Shown in pieces: positions 57,087 through 64,000 of a DNA stretch of 64,000 nucleotides. The stretch lies in NCBI GenBank assembly GCA_021825585.1, contig JAKAGT010000024.1, positions 1-64,000 on the forward strand. The letters run 5' to 3'. How positions within the stretch are numbered: the first letter of the stretch is position 1; each line of letters begins with the position of its first letter. The position numbers and the translations under genes are program-made. The stretch comes from Bacteroidota bacterium. Its GTDB lineage: Bacteria; Bacteroidota; Ignavibacteria; Kryptoniales; JAKASW01. The notes beneath the pieces were generated by a model, which worked only from the letters and a program-made list of their open reading frames with translations, did not search any database and was not told where the DNA came from.

Positions 57087-57794
57087 ATGAAACGTGGGCT
57101 ATTCCTCTTATTGTTGTTATGTGTGATTTTCCTGGCGTCCGCTGAAAAGGCGGCCGCGCAGGACAGCACAAATCGCTTTACGTTAGATGCCGCCGGTCCG
57201 CGATCTCGAGCTGATAGCGCGCATTCTGCACAGGCAGACACTGCGTCCCTCAGGTGGCCATCTTTCATCGGAGGCGATCTCTTTGTCACCGGGGAACTCT
57301 ACGCACTTCACTTCAATGGCCCATCTTCAATAGAATCAGCATTTGGTCTTGGGGCCGAGGTAAGAATTAAGTCGGTCTTTCTGGGATTCATCATGGGTTT
57401 TTCGGGGGACGAGGGAATTCCCGGCCTGCATGGCATTCCATCGCTGGAGAATTTCCCGTATTCCCCTGATTTCACCTACGCCTCATTATATGCTGGCATA
57501 CAGGTCGGCGAGTACAGGATCGAAGCCGGAGAAGTCAACGCCAAGCACTACGCGGCAGATATGGCGGCCGGTTATCAGGACACGCGTTATTCCAGCGCAT
57601 TTGTTGGAGTAAGCCGGAGATTCAGCAAGGTCTATCTTATCGAACCGGTTGCGAAAATAGTGTTTCCCCTCTCTGCCACATATCCGATCCTCTCCGCACA
57701 GTCGGGCAGTAATTTTCCGTGGGTCACCAGGCATTATCGGCTGTCAGACTTCTTTCTTTCACTGGGCGTGAAGGTTGGAATCGGCGTCAACTAA
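57087..57794 (+). CDS. Small exported protein, family 3, module 2
   Basis: 235 aa with a signal peptide (about 1-27). GGDLFVTGELYALHFNG, GLGAEVRIKSVFLGFIMGFS and YRIEAGEVNAKHYAADM are shared with 60003 and 63483. Probably a beta-barrel outer-membrane protein. Begins 13 nt after the lipoprotein stop, so probably co-transcribed. Confidence 0.78.
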   Translation: MKRGLFLLLLLCVIFLASAEKAAAQDSTNRFTLDAAGPRSRADSAHSAQADTASLRWPSFIGGDLFVTGELYALHFNGPSSIESAFGLGAEVRIKSVFLGFIMGFSGDEGIPGLHGIPSLENFPYSPDFTYASLYAGIQVGEYRIEAGEVNAKHYAADMAAGYQDTRYSSAFVGVSRRFSKVYLIEPVAKIVFPLSATYPILSAQSGSNFPWVTRHYRLSDFFLSLGVKVGIGVN

Positions 57795-57883
57795 GGGGTG
57801 CGGTTTGCCGAATGAAGGGGTGATGGTGTAGATCCCTCCTATTGACGGTCGTTGCATTCACTGTTAGATTTTGGGGACAAAAG

Positions 57884-58495
57884 ATGAAGTCAACATTGTT
57901 GCTGCTTGTTCTGGCAAACTTTTGTTTCGCTCAATCTCAGATAAGTCCCTCTCCAAGCCAGGACTCCTTATCGCTGTCGCATGTGCATAAGCTAGATGCA
58001 GGTCCGCAGGTTGGGTTGGGACTTGGAGTCGGAACGGAAATAACTCTTTTTGGGATGGCAGGTTGGCAATTCGACGACAACTTTGCGATTGAGGGAAGGT
58101 ATAATGCTACAAGCGGGCCCGGCTCATTCTTATTCATCGGGGGAACCGTTGGATGGTCGCTTCTGGTTCGCAAGCAATTACCTGATATCGACTGCTACCT
58201 GTTTGTGGGGCCCTCCGTAGAGAATTCGAGTTTCGCTGCGGAGGATCCCGCGAACCCTGTGGGCGTTGGCCTTACCAGGAACTATTCGGCCTATTATGCT
58301 TGCTTGGGAGCCGGTTGGGGGCTTCACTGGTTCTCCGTGGGGCTGGATGGGATGGTACCCGTTCAATCTGTGATGCGGACTCCTCCGCCTCCGGCGTACC
58401 GAGTCAACGAGAATCCGCCAGCCGGAAAAGCGATTAATCCGTTCGCGGTCTACCTTGTAGTCAAGCCGCACCTGGATTTGTTTTTCTTTCATTAA
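57884..58495 (+). CDS. Small exported barrel-like protein, family 2, module 2
   Basis: 203 aa with a signal peptide (MKSTLLLLVLANFCFAQ). Paralogue of 55010 and 61379. Its last about 60 codons (from 58316) are nearly identical to those of 61379, showing a recent duplication or gene conversion. ATG 57884 follows GGGGAC. C-terminus DLFFFH. Confidence 0.8.
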   Translation: MKSTLLLLVLANFCFAQSQISPSPSQDSLSLSHVHKLDAGPQVGLGLGVGTEITLFGMAGWQFDDNFAIEGRYNATSGPGSFLFIGGTVGWSLLVRKQLPDIDCYLFVGPSVENSSFAAEDPANPVGVGLTRNYSAYYACLGAGWGLHWFSVGLDGMVPVQSVMRTPPPPAYRVNENPPAGKAINPFAVYLVVKPHLDLFFFH

Positions 58496-58523
58496 CGGAT
58501 GGGGTGTCAGTAATTCCACCGAC

Positions 58524-58553
58524 TTGCGGAGGCAACTACAAAGCGGTATCTTT
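58524..58553 (+). promoter_or_regulatory. Conserved promoter of module 3
   Basis: TTG-N20-TATCTTT, 100 nt before the lipoprotein ATG. Confidence 0.55.
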
Positions 58554-58653
58554 TTCTGTCGTGAGTCTGTGATAGAATCGAACCTGAGCGCCGGCAGTTC
58601 AAAGGGCGCTTGAGGGTTGTTTACCAATAGATACAGACAAATCGGAGGCTGAA

Positions 58654-59896
58654 ATGAAGTACCAACTTAAGCAAGCAAGCAAGCAAGCAAGGAGTATTCT
58701 TCTTAATTCTTACTCTTGCTCTGCTCCAATCATGTAATCAAAAGCTCAACCAGTCGGAGTCGCCGACGGCGCCGAGCGCGTCTGAGAAAGTGGATTCAAC
58801 ATCGAAGAGCGTTGCAGGCAAACACAAGTTGGTTTCAGGTGTCTCGCCCATGATACCTTCCTATCAAGCGGGGGCTATTGCGTACGGCGGGACCGAGTGG
58901 TTTCTGGTGAACTGGGTACCGGCGACGCCTCACAATGGGACATACACCATGATTGACCCCACAGATGGTTACACACCGGATGAACTCCAGAAATTCCATC
59001 AGTACTATGGCTTCACTAGGGCGATATCTGATTCAGCATTTGTAGGAGAGTGGGAATCTGCAGGGTTCGATTCTCACCAGATTCTTGTATCAATCGGATA
59101 TAACAACAATGGCTCCGCCGATTTAAACAGTGACTGGCAAGGCATTGTCGACTACTTCCAGAGCCAGGTCCTTGGATATTCCTTTGACGAACCATCCGGC
59201 GATGGGGGAAAAGGAATATCGGCATCACAAATGCAATCGATCGAAAATTCTGTCCACGCGGTCGGCTCCAAATTGTGGCTTGATGATTACGATACGGGGG
59301 TGATACCGTATAGCCTTTCTAACCAACTGCAAGACGTCGTACGTGAATCCCACATTTGGGGGGAAGCGATGCTCGAAAACTCGGATTATATTATGTGCGA
59401 CGCCGACAATGCAAAAGCAACTGATGGGGAGGATGATATCGGATGCTATGTTGGAGAGGACTATAATGAATTTCAGAGCGCGTTCACTGGCCAGCCGGCG
59501 TTCAACACGATATTCACAAGGCCGCCATACTCCGTCAGAAACATCGAGAGCGTCGTTAATTGGATTGTTGCCCATCTGGGGGTTCCAATAAACACCTTTG
59601 CGGTGTGGCTCCCATCTGGATGGACGTGGGCGGATGTGGACGGTTTTGCCCAGTATGCCTACCAGGCGGGCTTCCTTGGCCAGTATCAGTTACTTGAGCA
59701 GGCAAAGTATGTGTGCCTGGAGAATAACGTTACATTTGTCCCTACCTCATCCGACGTACAGGGGACGTACTATGGCGTCCTAAATAATGGGGTCTACACT
59801 GGCCCCGTCGATCCATCAACGTCCGGCGCAACGGCATGCTGGTCAATTCAAACTTGGGTATCCCAGAACCATTACCAAACAGTCTACGCGCAGTGA
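58654..59896 (+). CDS. Phase-variable lipoprotein, module 3 (OFF)
   Basis: Reads MKYQLKQASKQARSILLNSY and stops at 58735-58737 (27 aa). The remaining frame (to 59896) is intact: ATG 58790 is only an internal Met. Loss of one AAGC gives a 412-residue lipoprotein like module 4. Conserved motifs are VLGYSFDEPSGD, LWLDDYDTGVIP, YIMCDADNA, GCYVGEDYNEFQ and YVCLENNVTFVPT. Confidence 0.9.
58669..58691 (+). repeat. AAGC tetranucleotide tract, module 3
   Basis: Five AAGC units plus AAG, one unit more than module 4, which is otherwise identical here; out of frame. Confidence 0.95.
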
Positions 59897-60002
59897 GAAA
59901 GGCTTGCACACTTGGCCTAGCTCCAGTCGACGGCTGTTAAATTAAGTAAATGACTCGGTAGCGGTGCGTTCGTGTCACCGAAGATAGATAGAAGGAGATA
60001 AT

Positions 60003-60683
60003 ATGGAAAGCATGGCAAAATCTAAAGTAAACCTGTTTCTCGCGTTTGCTGCTATGAGCCTCCTCTCGATCGGCGCGAATGCGTTTGCCCAAACCGACTC
60101 GAGCCGCGTATCATCCATAGATTCGAGCGCTTACAATCCGAAAGCGATGGCGGAAGGGCAAAAGTGGTTTGGAAATCATGTAGGAGCCGATCTATTTGTC
60201 ACCGGTGAAGCGTACACGTTTCACTTCGGGAGAGTCGGCTTTTTGTCGCTGACCGGGGAAGGCGGCGTTGGGGCGGAGTTACGGTTCAAACCTCTATTCG
60301 CGGGTTTTGTCTATGGCTTGTCAGGTAGTGAGATGCGTGACAGGCCGTCGGGTCCCTTCTCTTGTTCATCATTTTACGTCGGGGTTATTGTTAGTGGCTA
60401 CCGCGCCGAAGTCGGAGAGGTTTACGGCTCATTTCTTGCCGCTGATCAAGACATGCCTGATGTGAGTTTCAAAACTTACTTTGCAGGTCTAAGCAGGCGA
60501 TTCGGTGGAAACGCGTTCTTAGAGCCAGAGATTCAAATCATGTTCCCGGTCGAGGCTGGAACCTACGTGAATGCCCCGCCAGGTAACAGTTACACCAATG
60601 TGAGCATCGAGCATTACACTATGGGTGATCTATTCTTCTGCTTCAGCGTCAAACTGGGCCTTGGAGTTGGATATTGCAGATGA
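60003..60683 (+). CDS. Small exported protein, family 3, module 3
   Basis: 226 aa, signal peptide up to about FAQ. GNHVGADLFVTGEAYTFHFG, GVGAELRFKPLFAGFVYG and YRAEVGEVYGSFLAAD align with the other family-3 proteins. Ribosome site AAGGAG is 5 nt before ATG. Probably outer-membrane barrel. Confidence 0.8.
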   Translation: MESMAKSKVNLFLAFAAMSLLSIGANAFAQTDSSRVSSIDSSAYNPKAMAEGQKWFGNHVGADLFVTGEAYTFHFGRVGFLSLTGEGGVGAELRFKPLFAGFVYGLSGSEMRDRPSGPFSCSSFYVGVIVSGYRAEVGEVYGSFLAADQDMPDVSFKTYFAGLSRRFGGNAFLEPEIQIMFPVEAGTYVNAPPGNSYTNVSIEHYTMGDLFFCFSVKLGLGVGYCR

Positions 60684-60765
60684 TAACACAATAAGAGAGG
60701 AATGAATCGGAGCGGGCCGCCTTTATCTTTTAGGTCGTCATACAATTGAAGAAGGACAGATCTGG

Positions 60766-61278
60766 ATGCGGAGGTTAAGAGTGAAGCTGGGCGCTGAATT
60801 GATGACCGTCGGAGTTCTAACTATTTCTCTGTTGGGGTCCTTGCCCGCGCGAGCTCAGTCGGCGAGGGACAGCAGCAGCCATTACTGTCGGGACGCGGTA
60901 TATGTTGAACTGGCGGGAGCAGGAGGACTATACTCGTTCAACTTTGACTACCGGATCACAAGAGAAGCGGGTTTTAGGGTAGGGTTTACGTCATGGTCCG
61001 ATTTCACCGGTTTACCCGTGACAGCAAACTACTTACTAAACTGGCACGCCCATCATTTGGAAATTGGAATCGGTGTGATTATCGGATTGGCAACTCTTGG
61101 TGGACAATCATTCGTTAGTGGTGGCCAGAGTACGCCTCAGGCCATAGGCACGGGGACGCTTGGTTATAGATATCAACCCGACGATGGCGGCTTCGTATTC
61201 AGAATTGATTACACTCCTCTTCTCGAGCCTAGACTCCTATACTCCTGGGGCGGCGTCTCGTTAGGGTATGCGTTCTAA
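60766..61278 (+). CDS. Small exported barrel-like protein
   Basis: 170 aa, signal peptide to about RAQS. DAVYVELAGAGGLYSFNFDY, then GFRVGFTSW and a C-terminal GGVSLGYAF with final Phe, all characteristic of an outer-membrane beta-barrel of about eight strands. Found only in module 3. Not clearly related to families 2 and 3. Confidence 0.78.
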   Translation: MRRLRVKLGAELMTVGVLTISLLGSLPARAQSARDSSSHYCRDAVYVELAGAGGLYSFNFDYRITREAGFRVGFTSWSDFTGLPVTANYLLNWHAHHLEIGIGVIIGLATLGGQSFVSGGQSTPQAIGTGTLGYRYQPDDGGFVFRIDYTPLLEPRLLYSWGGVSLGYAF

Positions 61279-61378
61279 CGAAGGTCAAAGGAGAGTTAAC
61301 TGAAAAGTCAAAGGTCAAAATTGAAAAAGGTCAAACGGTAGAGGGCTGGATATTGCCATTATGTCTTCGAGGGAATAG

Positions 61379-61978
61379 ATGAAGTCAATATTGTTAGTAC
61401 TTGCCCTATTAAACCTTTGTTTTGCGCAATCTCAGGATGCGCGTCCGTCGGTCCGGGACTCCTTATTGCGGTCGGATGTCCATAAGCTCGACGCGGGGCC
61501 GCAGGTCGGGGTCGGACTTGGGGGAGGAACGGGGGTCGTTTTTTACCTGATGGCAGGTTGGCAAATTGATAATTACTACGCCATAGAGGGAAGGTACAAC
61601 GTGACAAGCGGACCGGGCTTCACTTTGACCTCGGGATGGTCTGCGATAATCCGCCGGCAGCTGCCGGCCATTGACTGTTATCTTTTTGCCGGACCGGCGG
61701 TCGAATATTCAGTATTCAATGTCCTGGATCCTGCCAACCCCTACGGGGATTTTTTCAGGAGGGAGTACACGGCTTATTACTTAAGCCTCGGGGGAGGCTG
61801 GGGGCTTCACTGGTTCTCCGTGGAGCTGGATGGGATGGTACCCGTTCAATCTGTGATGCGGACTCCTCCGCCTCCGGCGTACCGAGTCAACGAGAATCCG
61901 CCAGCCGGAAAAGCGATTAATCCGTTCGCGGTCTACCTTGTAGTCAAGCCGCACCTGGATTTGTTTTTCTTTCATTAA
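61379..61978 (+). CDS. Small exported barrel-like protein, family 2, module 3
   Basis: 199 aa with a signal peptide (MKSILLVLALLNLCFAQ). Paralogue of 55010 and 57884; the C-terminal 60 codons come from the recent duplicate. Ends DLFFFH. The gap before it (61290-61360) carries GGTCAAAGG-type word repeats. Confidence 0.8.
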   Translation: MKSILLVLALLNLCFAQSQDARPSVRDSLLRSDVHKLDAGPQVGVGLGGGTGVVFYLMAGWQIDNYYAIEGRYNVTSGPGFTLTSGWSAIIRRQLPAIDCYLFAGPAVEYSVFNVLDPANPYGDFFRREYTAYYLSLGGGWGLHWFSVELDGMVPVQSVMRTPPPPAYRVNENPPAGKAINPFAVYLVVKPHLDLFFFH

Positions 61979-62006
61979 CGGATGGGGTGTCAGTAATTCC
62001 ACCGAC

Positions 62007-62036
62007 TTGCGGAGGCAACTACAAAGCGGTATCTTT
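62007..62036 (+). promoter_or_regulatory. Conserved promoter of module 4
   Basis: TTG-N20-TATCTTT, 100 nt before the lipoprotein ATG. Confidence 0.55.
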
Positions 62037-62136
62037 TTCTGTCGTGAGTCTGTGATAGAATCGAACCTGAGCGCCGGCAGTTCAAAGGGCGCTTGAGGGT
62101 TGTTTACCAATAGATACAGACAAATCGGAGGCTGAA

Positions 62137-63339
62137 ATGAAGTACCAACTTAAGCAAGCAAGCAAGCAAGGAGTATTCTTCTTAATTCTTACTCTTGCTC
62201 TGCTCCAATCATGTAATCAAAAGCTCAACCAGTCGGAGTCGCCGACGGCGCCAAGTGTTTCGGCTAAGGCAGATTCCACGTCTCAAACCGGCGCGAGTAA
62301 ACGGAAGGCGGTGTCCAGCGTCATACCTCTGATACCGTCTTATCAGCAAGGGGCAATTGCGTATGGGGGGACTGAGTGGTTCCTCGTGAACTGGGTGCCG
62401 GCGACTTCTCACAATGGGACATACACTATGGTCGATCCCAACGGTTGTTCAAGTGATCAATGGTCGCAACTCTACCAGCACTATGGTTTTCAATGCGCCA
62501 TCGTCAATGTTAATTATGTGTCCGAACTCACCTCAGTAGGATTCAGCAGAAGTGACCTCCTCGTGGGGATTGGATCTCACGGTCTTGATGCCAATTGGCA
62601 GGATGAACTGAATCAATATACCAATACTGTCATGGGCTATTTCATTGACGAGCCATCAGGATTCATCGATGGTGCCACGATGCAGAACGTGAAGACCGCT
62701 GTACACAACGCGCGGTCCACGCTTTGGTTGGACGACTACGACACTGGAGTGATATCGAGCATACTATATGTCGTCCAACACAACTATCACCTCGCTGACG
62801 TCCCCATGTTGGATAATGCTGATTGTGTAATGTGTGATGCGGATAATTCGTATTGGGTAAGTGGAGAAGGGGGAATCGGGTGTTATGTTGGAGAGGATTA
62901 CAATGAGTTCCAGGGATGGTTCGGTGGTAGTGGCCAACCGCTTTTCAATACGATATTCACGATGCCACCTTATACCAATCAGAACGTACCTAGTGTTGTT
63001 GACTGGGCTTCATCCCATCTTGGAAATCACATTGCCTTCTTTGCGCTTTACCTCCCGGCAGGATGGAGCTGGTCAGATGTAGATGGTTTTGCACAATATG
63101 CCTACCAGGCGGGCTTCCTCGGCCAGTACCAGTTACTTGAGCAGGCCAAGTATGTGTGTCTGCAGAACAATGTAACATTCGTGCCGACGTCATCTGACGT
63201 TGAGGGAACATACTACGGTGTGTTGGATAATGGTTCCTACACGGGCCCTGTCGACCCGTCCACATCGGGAGCAACAGCTTGCTGGTCGATTCAAACATGG
63301 GTTTCTCAGAATCAGTACCAAACGATATACGCACAGTGA
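62137..63339 (+). CDS. Phase-variable lipoprotein, module 4 (ON)
   Basis: 400 aa. Starts MKYQLKQASKQG with a 4-unit tract, then the hydrophobic core and lipobox ending at Cys26 (LALLQSC). Mature part: GAIAYGGTEWFLVNWVPAT, VMGYFIDEPSGF, LWLDDYDTGVIS, CVMCDADN, GCYVGEDYNEFQ and AKYVCLQNNVTFVPTSSD. Pairs with module 3. The DEP motif after a hydrophobic strand resembles the acid residue of TIM-barrel glycosidases (inference). Confidence 0.9.
   Translation: MKYQLKQASKQGVFFLILTLALLQSCNQKLNQSESPTAPSVSAKADSTSQTGASKRKAVSSVIPLIPSYQQGAIAYGGTEWFLVNWVPATSHNGTYTMVDPNGCSSDQWSQLYQHYGFQCAIVNVNYVSELTSVGFSRSDLLVGIGSHGLDANWQDELNQYTNTVMGYFIDEPSGFIDGATMQNVKTAVHNARSTLWLDDYDTGVISSILYVVQHNYHLADVPMLDNADCVMCDADNSYWVSGEGGIGCYVGEDYNEFQGWFGGSGQPLFNTIFTMPPYTNQNVPSVVDWASSHLGNHIAFFALYLPAGWSWSDVDGFAQYAYQAGFLGQYQLLEQAKYVCLQNNVTFVPTSSDVEGTYYGVLDNGSYTGPVDPSTSGATACWSIQTWVSQNQYQTIYAQ
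62152..62170 (+). repeat. AAGC tetranucleotide tract, module 4
   Basis: Four AAGC units plus AAG; in frame with the lipoprotein. Confidence 0.95.
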
Positions 63340-63393
63340 ACGTATCTGCAGGCGTTGACGGTGTTGCTTTGAAAGCTGTAAGTTTATGGAAAT

Positions 63394-63418
63394 AGCCCCG
63401 CCAATCATAGGCGGGGCT
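63394..63418 (+). other. Strong hairpin between lipoprotein and family-3 gene
   Basis: Perfect 9-bp stem AGCCCCGCC/GGCGGGGCT with a 7-nt loop. Not followed by a U-run, so not a classical terminator; could attenuate or protect the transcript. Confidence 0.7.
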
Positions 63419-63482
63419 CGAATTTAGGCGCTTTTTTGCCGCTGTCATCCGATCAGTAATCCTTTAACAACGGGGACGAAAA

Positions 63483-64000
63483 ATGATAAAGACTCAAAAA
63501 TCGATCACCGGAATTATCCTTGTCACGATGTTTGCAATTCTTCTTCCATTTTGCCGCAATTCAATTGCCCAACAGGATACGACCCGCTCATCTCGCCCGG
63601 ACACACTGGGGTACAACCCAAATGCGATTGCGGAGGGCCAGAAGTCCATCGCGGACTTCTTTGCCAATCACATCGGAGCCGACCTTTTCGCGACGGGTGA
63701 ATACTATGGCTTCCACCTCGGCGGACCTTCATCTACGACAATGGGGGGAGGGCCGGGCATTGAGCTCCGGTACCATCCCGTTTTTCTGGGTATTATAGCC
63801 GGGGTCTGCGGCGATGAGGGGATACCGGGTCTCTACCAGTCTGACAACACAGAAGGTGGAACAAGGACATACAGCTACACTTCGATCTACGGGGGAATCA
63901 GTATCGATGGTGTTCGGTTTGGAGCAGGAGTCATAAACGCCAGCAACAGTATGTGGGTAACCAATAATCCATCCTCAAGATACACTTCAGCCTTTTTGGA
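63483..64000 (+). CDS. Small exported protein, family 3, module 4 (partial)
   Basis: Starts ATG 63483 behind GGGGACG and runs off the window (172 codons seen). Signal peptide to about NSIAQ; ANHIGADLFATGEYYGFHLG, GPGIELRYHPVFLGIIAG and VCGDEGIPGLY align with family 3. So module 4 repeats the lipoprotein-family 3 order and the array continues. Confidence 0.82.
   Translation, partial: MIKTQKSITGIILVTMFAILLPFCRNSIAQQDTTRSSRPDTLGYNPNAIAEGQKSIADFFANHIGADLFATGEYYGFHLGGPSSTTMGGGPGIELRYHPVFLGIIAGVCGDEGIPGLYQSDNTEGGTRTYSYTSIYGGISIDGVRFGAGVINASNSMWVTNNPSSRYTSAFL

Larger units (their letters stand above)
58316..58773 (+). repeat. Recent duplication, copy 1
   Basis: 458 bp identical to 61799-62252 except for one substitution (58341 G versus 61824 A) and one AAGC unit. 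Spans the end of family 2, the promoter/leader and the lipoprotein signal peptide. Confidence 0.95.
61799..62252 (+). repeat. Recent duplication, copy 2
   Basis: 454 bp, partner of 58316-58773, one substitution and one AAGC unit fewer. Confidence 0.95.

Noticed and set aside
58790-59896. A separate gene starting ATG 58790
   Set aside because: It lacks a signal peptide and the upstream in-frame sequence matches module 4; it is the body of an OFF lipoprotein.
58178-62110. Two near-identical minus-strand frames (58178-58627, 61781-62110)
   Set aside because: Their identity only reflects the plus-strand duplication; no start or domain.
53762-62170. AAGC tracts as a CRISPR array
   Set aside because: Units are 4 bp without spacers; they are inside coding sequence.
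63394-63418. Hairpin as intrinsic terminator
   Set aside because: No U-tract follows; kept only as a hairpin.

Overview
The window looks like one chromosome segment of a free-living bacterium of the FCB superphylum (Bacteroidota/Chlorobiota/Ignavibacteriota side), with moderate-to-high GC. Support: a type IX secretion sorting-tail remnant ([16 protein letters not shown], about 22.7 kb), a recurrent promoter pattern like the Bacteroidota -33/-7 type (TTG-N20-TATCTTK), a TonB-dependent receptor, an efp-accB-accC-gcvH-gcvPA cluster, and 'word-like' intergenic repeats. No rRNA, tRNA or CRISPR array was recognised. The exact phylum is inference.

Layout. 0-10 kb: Asp/Glu racemase, an excisionase-like HTH with a membrane protein, msrA, DinB, an ABC-2 transporter pair and an exported GH36-like galactosidase. 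10-16 kb: DUF3795, cheW with a methyl-accepting protein split by an in-frame stop, and a complete NgoMIV-like type II restriction-modification pair. 16-23 kb: a run of small genes (VOC, DoxX, DUF1801, YCII, SnoaL, GNAT, T9SS tail, REP transposase), many truncated, internally deleted or fused, with a MITE-like inverted repeat. 23-29 kb: RibD-like reductase, class C beta-lactamase-like hydrolase, alpha/beta hydrolase, MBL hydrolase, an ECF sigma factor and a methyltransferase. 29-34.5 kb: a nikR - TonB receptor - ABC ATPase - permease metal-uptake operon, an unknown protein with two Cys clusters and a NifX-like protein. 35-42 kb: small conserved proteins and an MsbA-like exporter between relics. 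42.5-53 kb: housekeeping genes (efp, accB, accC, gcvH, gcvPA, guaA, TPR protein, periplasmic binding protein, radC) and a broken hicAB pair.

53.3-64 kb is the most unusual part. After a small LuxR-type HTH protein come four tandem modules. Each starts with a conserved promoter/leader and a lipoprotein gene whose signal-peptide n-region is encoded by a tetranucleotide tract (AAGC)n. Copies 1 and 3 carry 5 full units and are frameshifted (OFF); copy 2 (6 units) and copy 4 (4 units) are in frame (ON). Copies 3 and 4 share about 455 bp that differ by one substitution and exactly one AAGC unit. Behind each lipoprotein come members of two families of small exported, probably beta-barrel proteins. 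This has the structure of a phase-variable surface-protein locus working by slipped-strand mispairing. The lipoproteins have a DEP(S)G motif and other acidic motifs suggesting, but not proving, a TIM-barrel glycosidase-like fold. The array runs off the end of the window.

Many genes elsewhere carry single lesions (nonsense, frameshift, internal deletion). I read most as real decay, but assembly or consensus error cannot be excluded from sequence alone.
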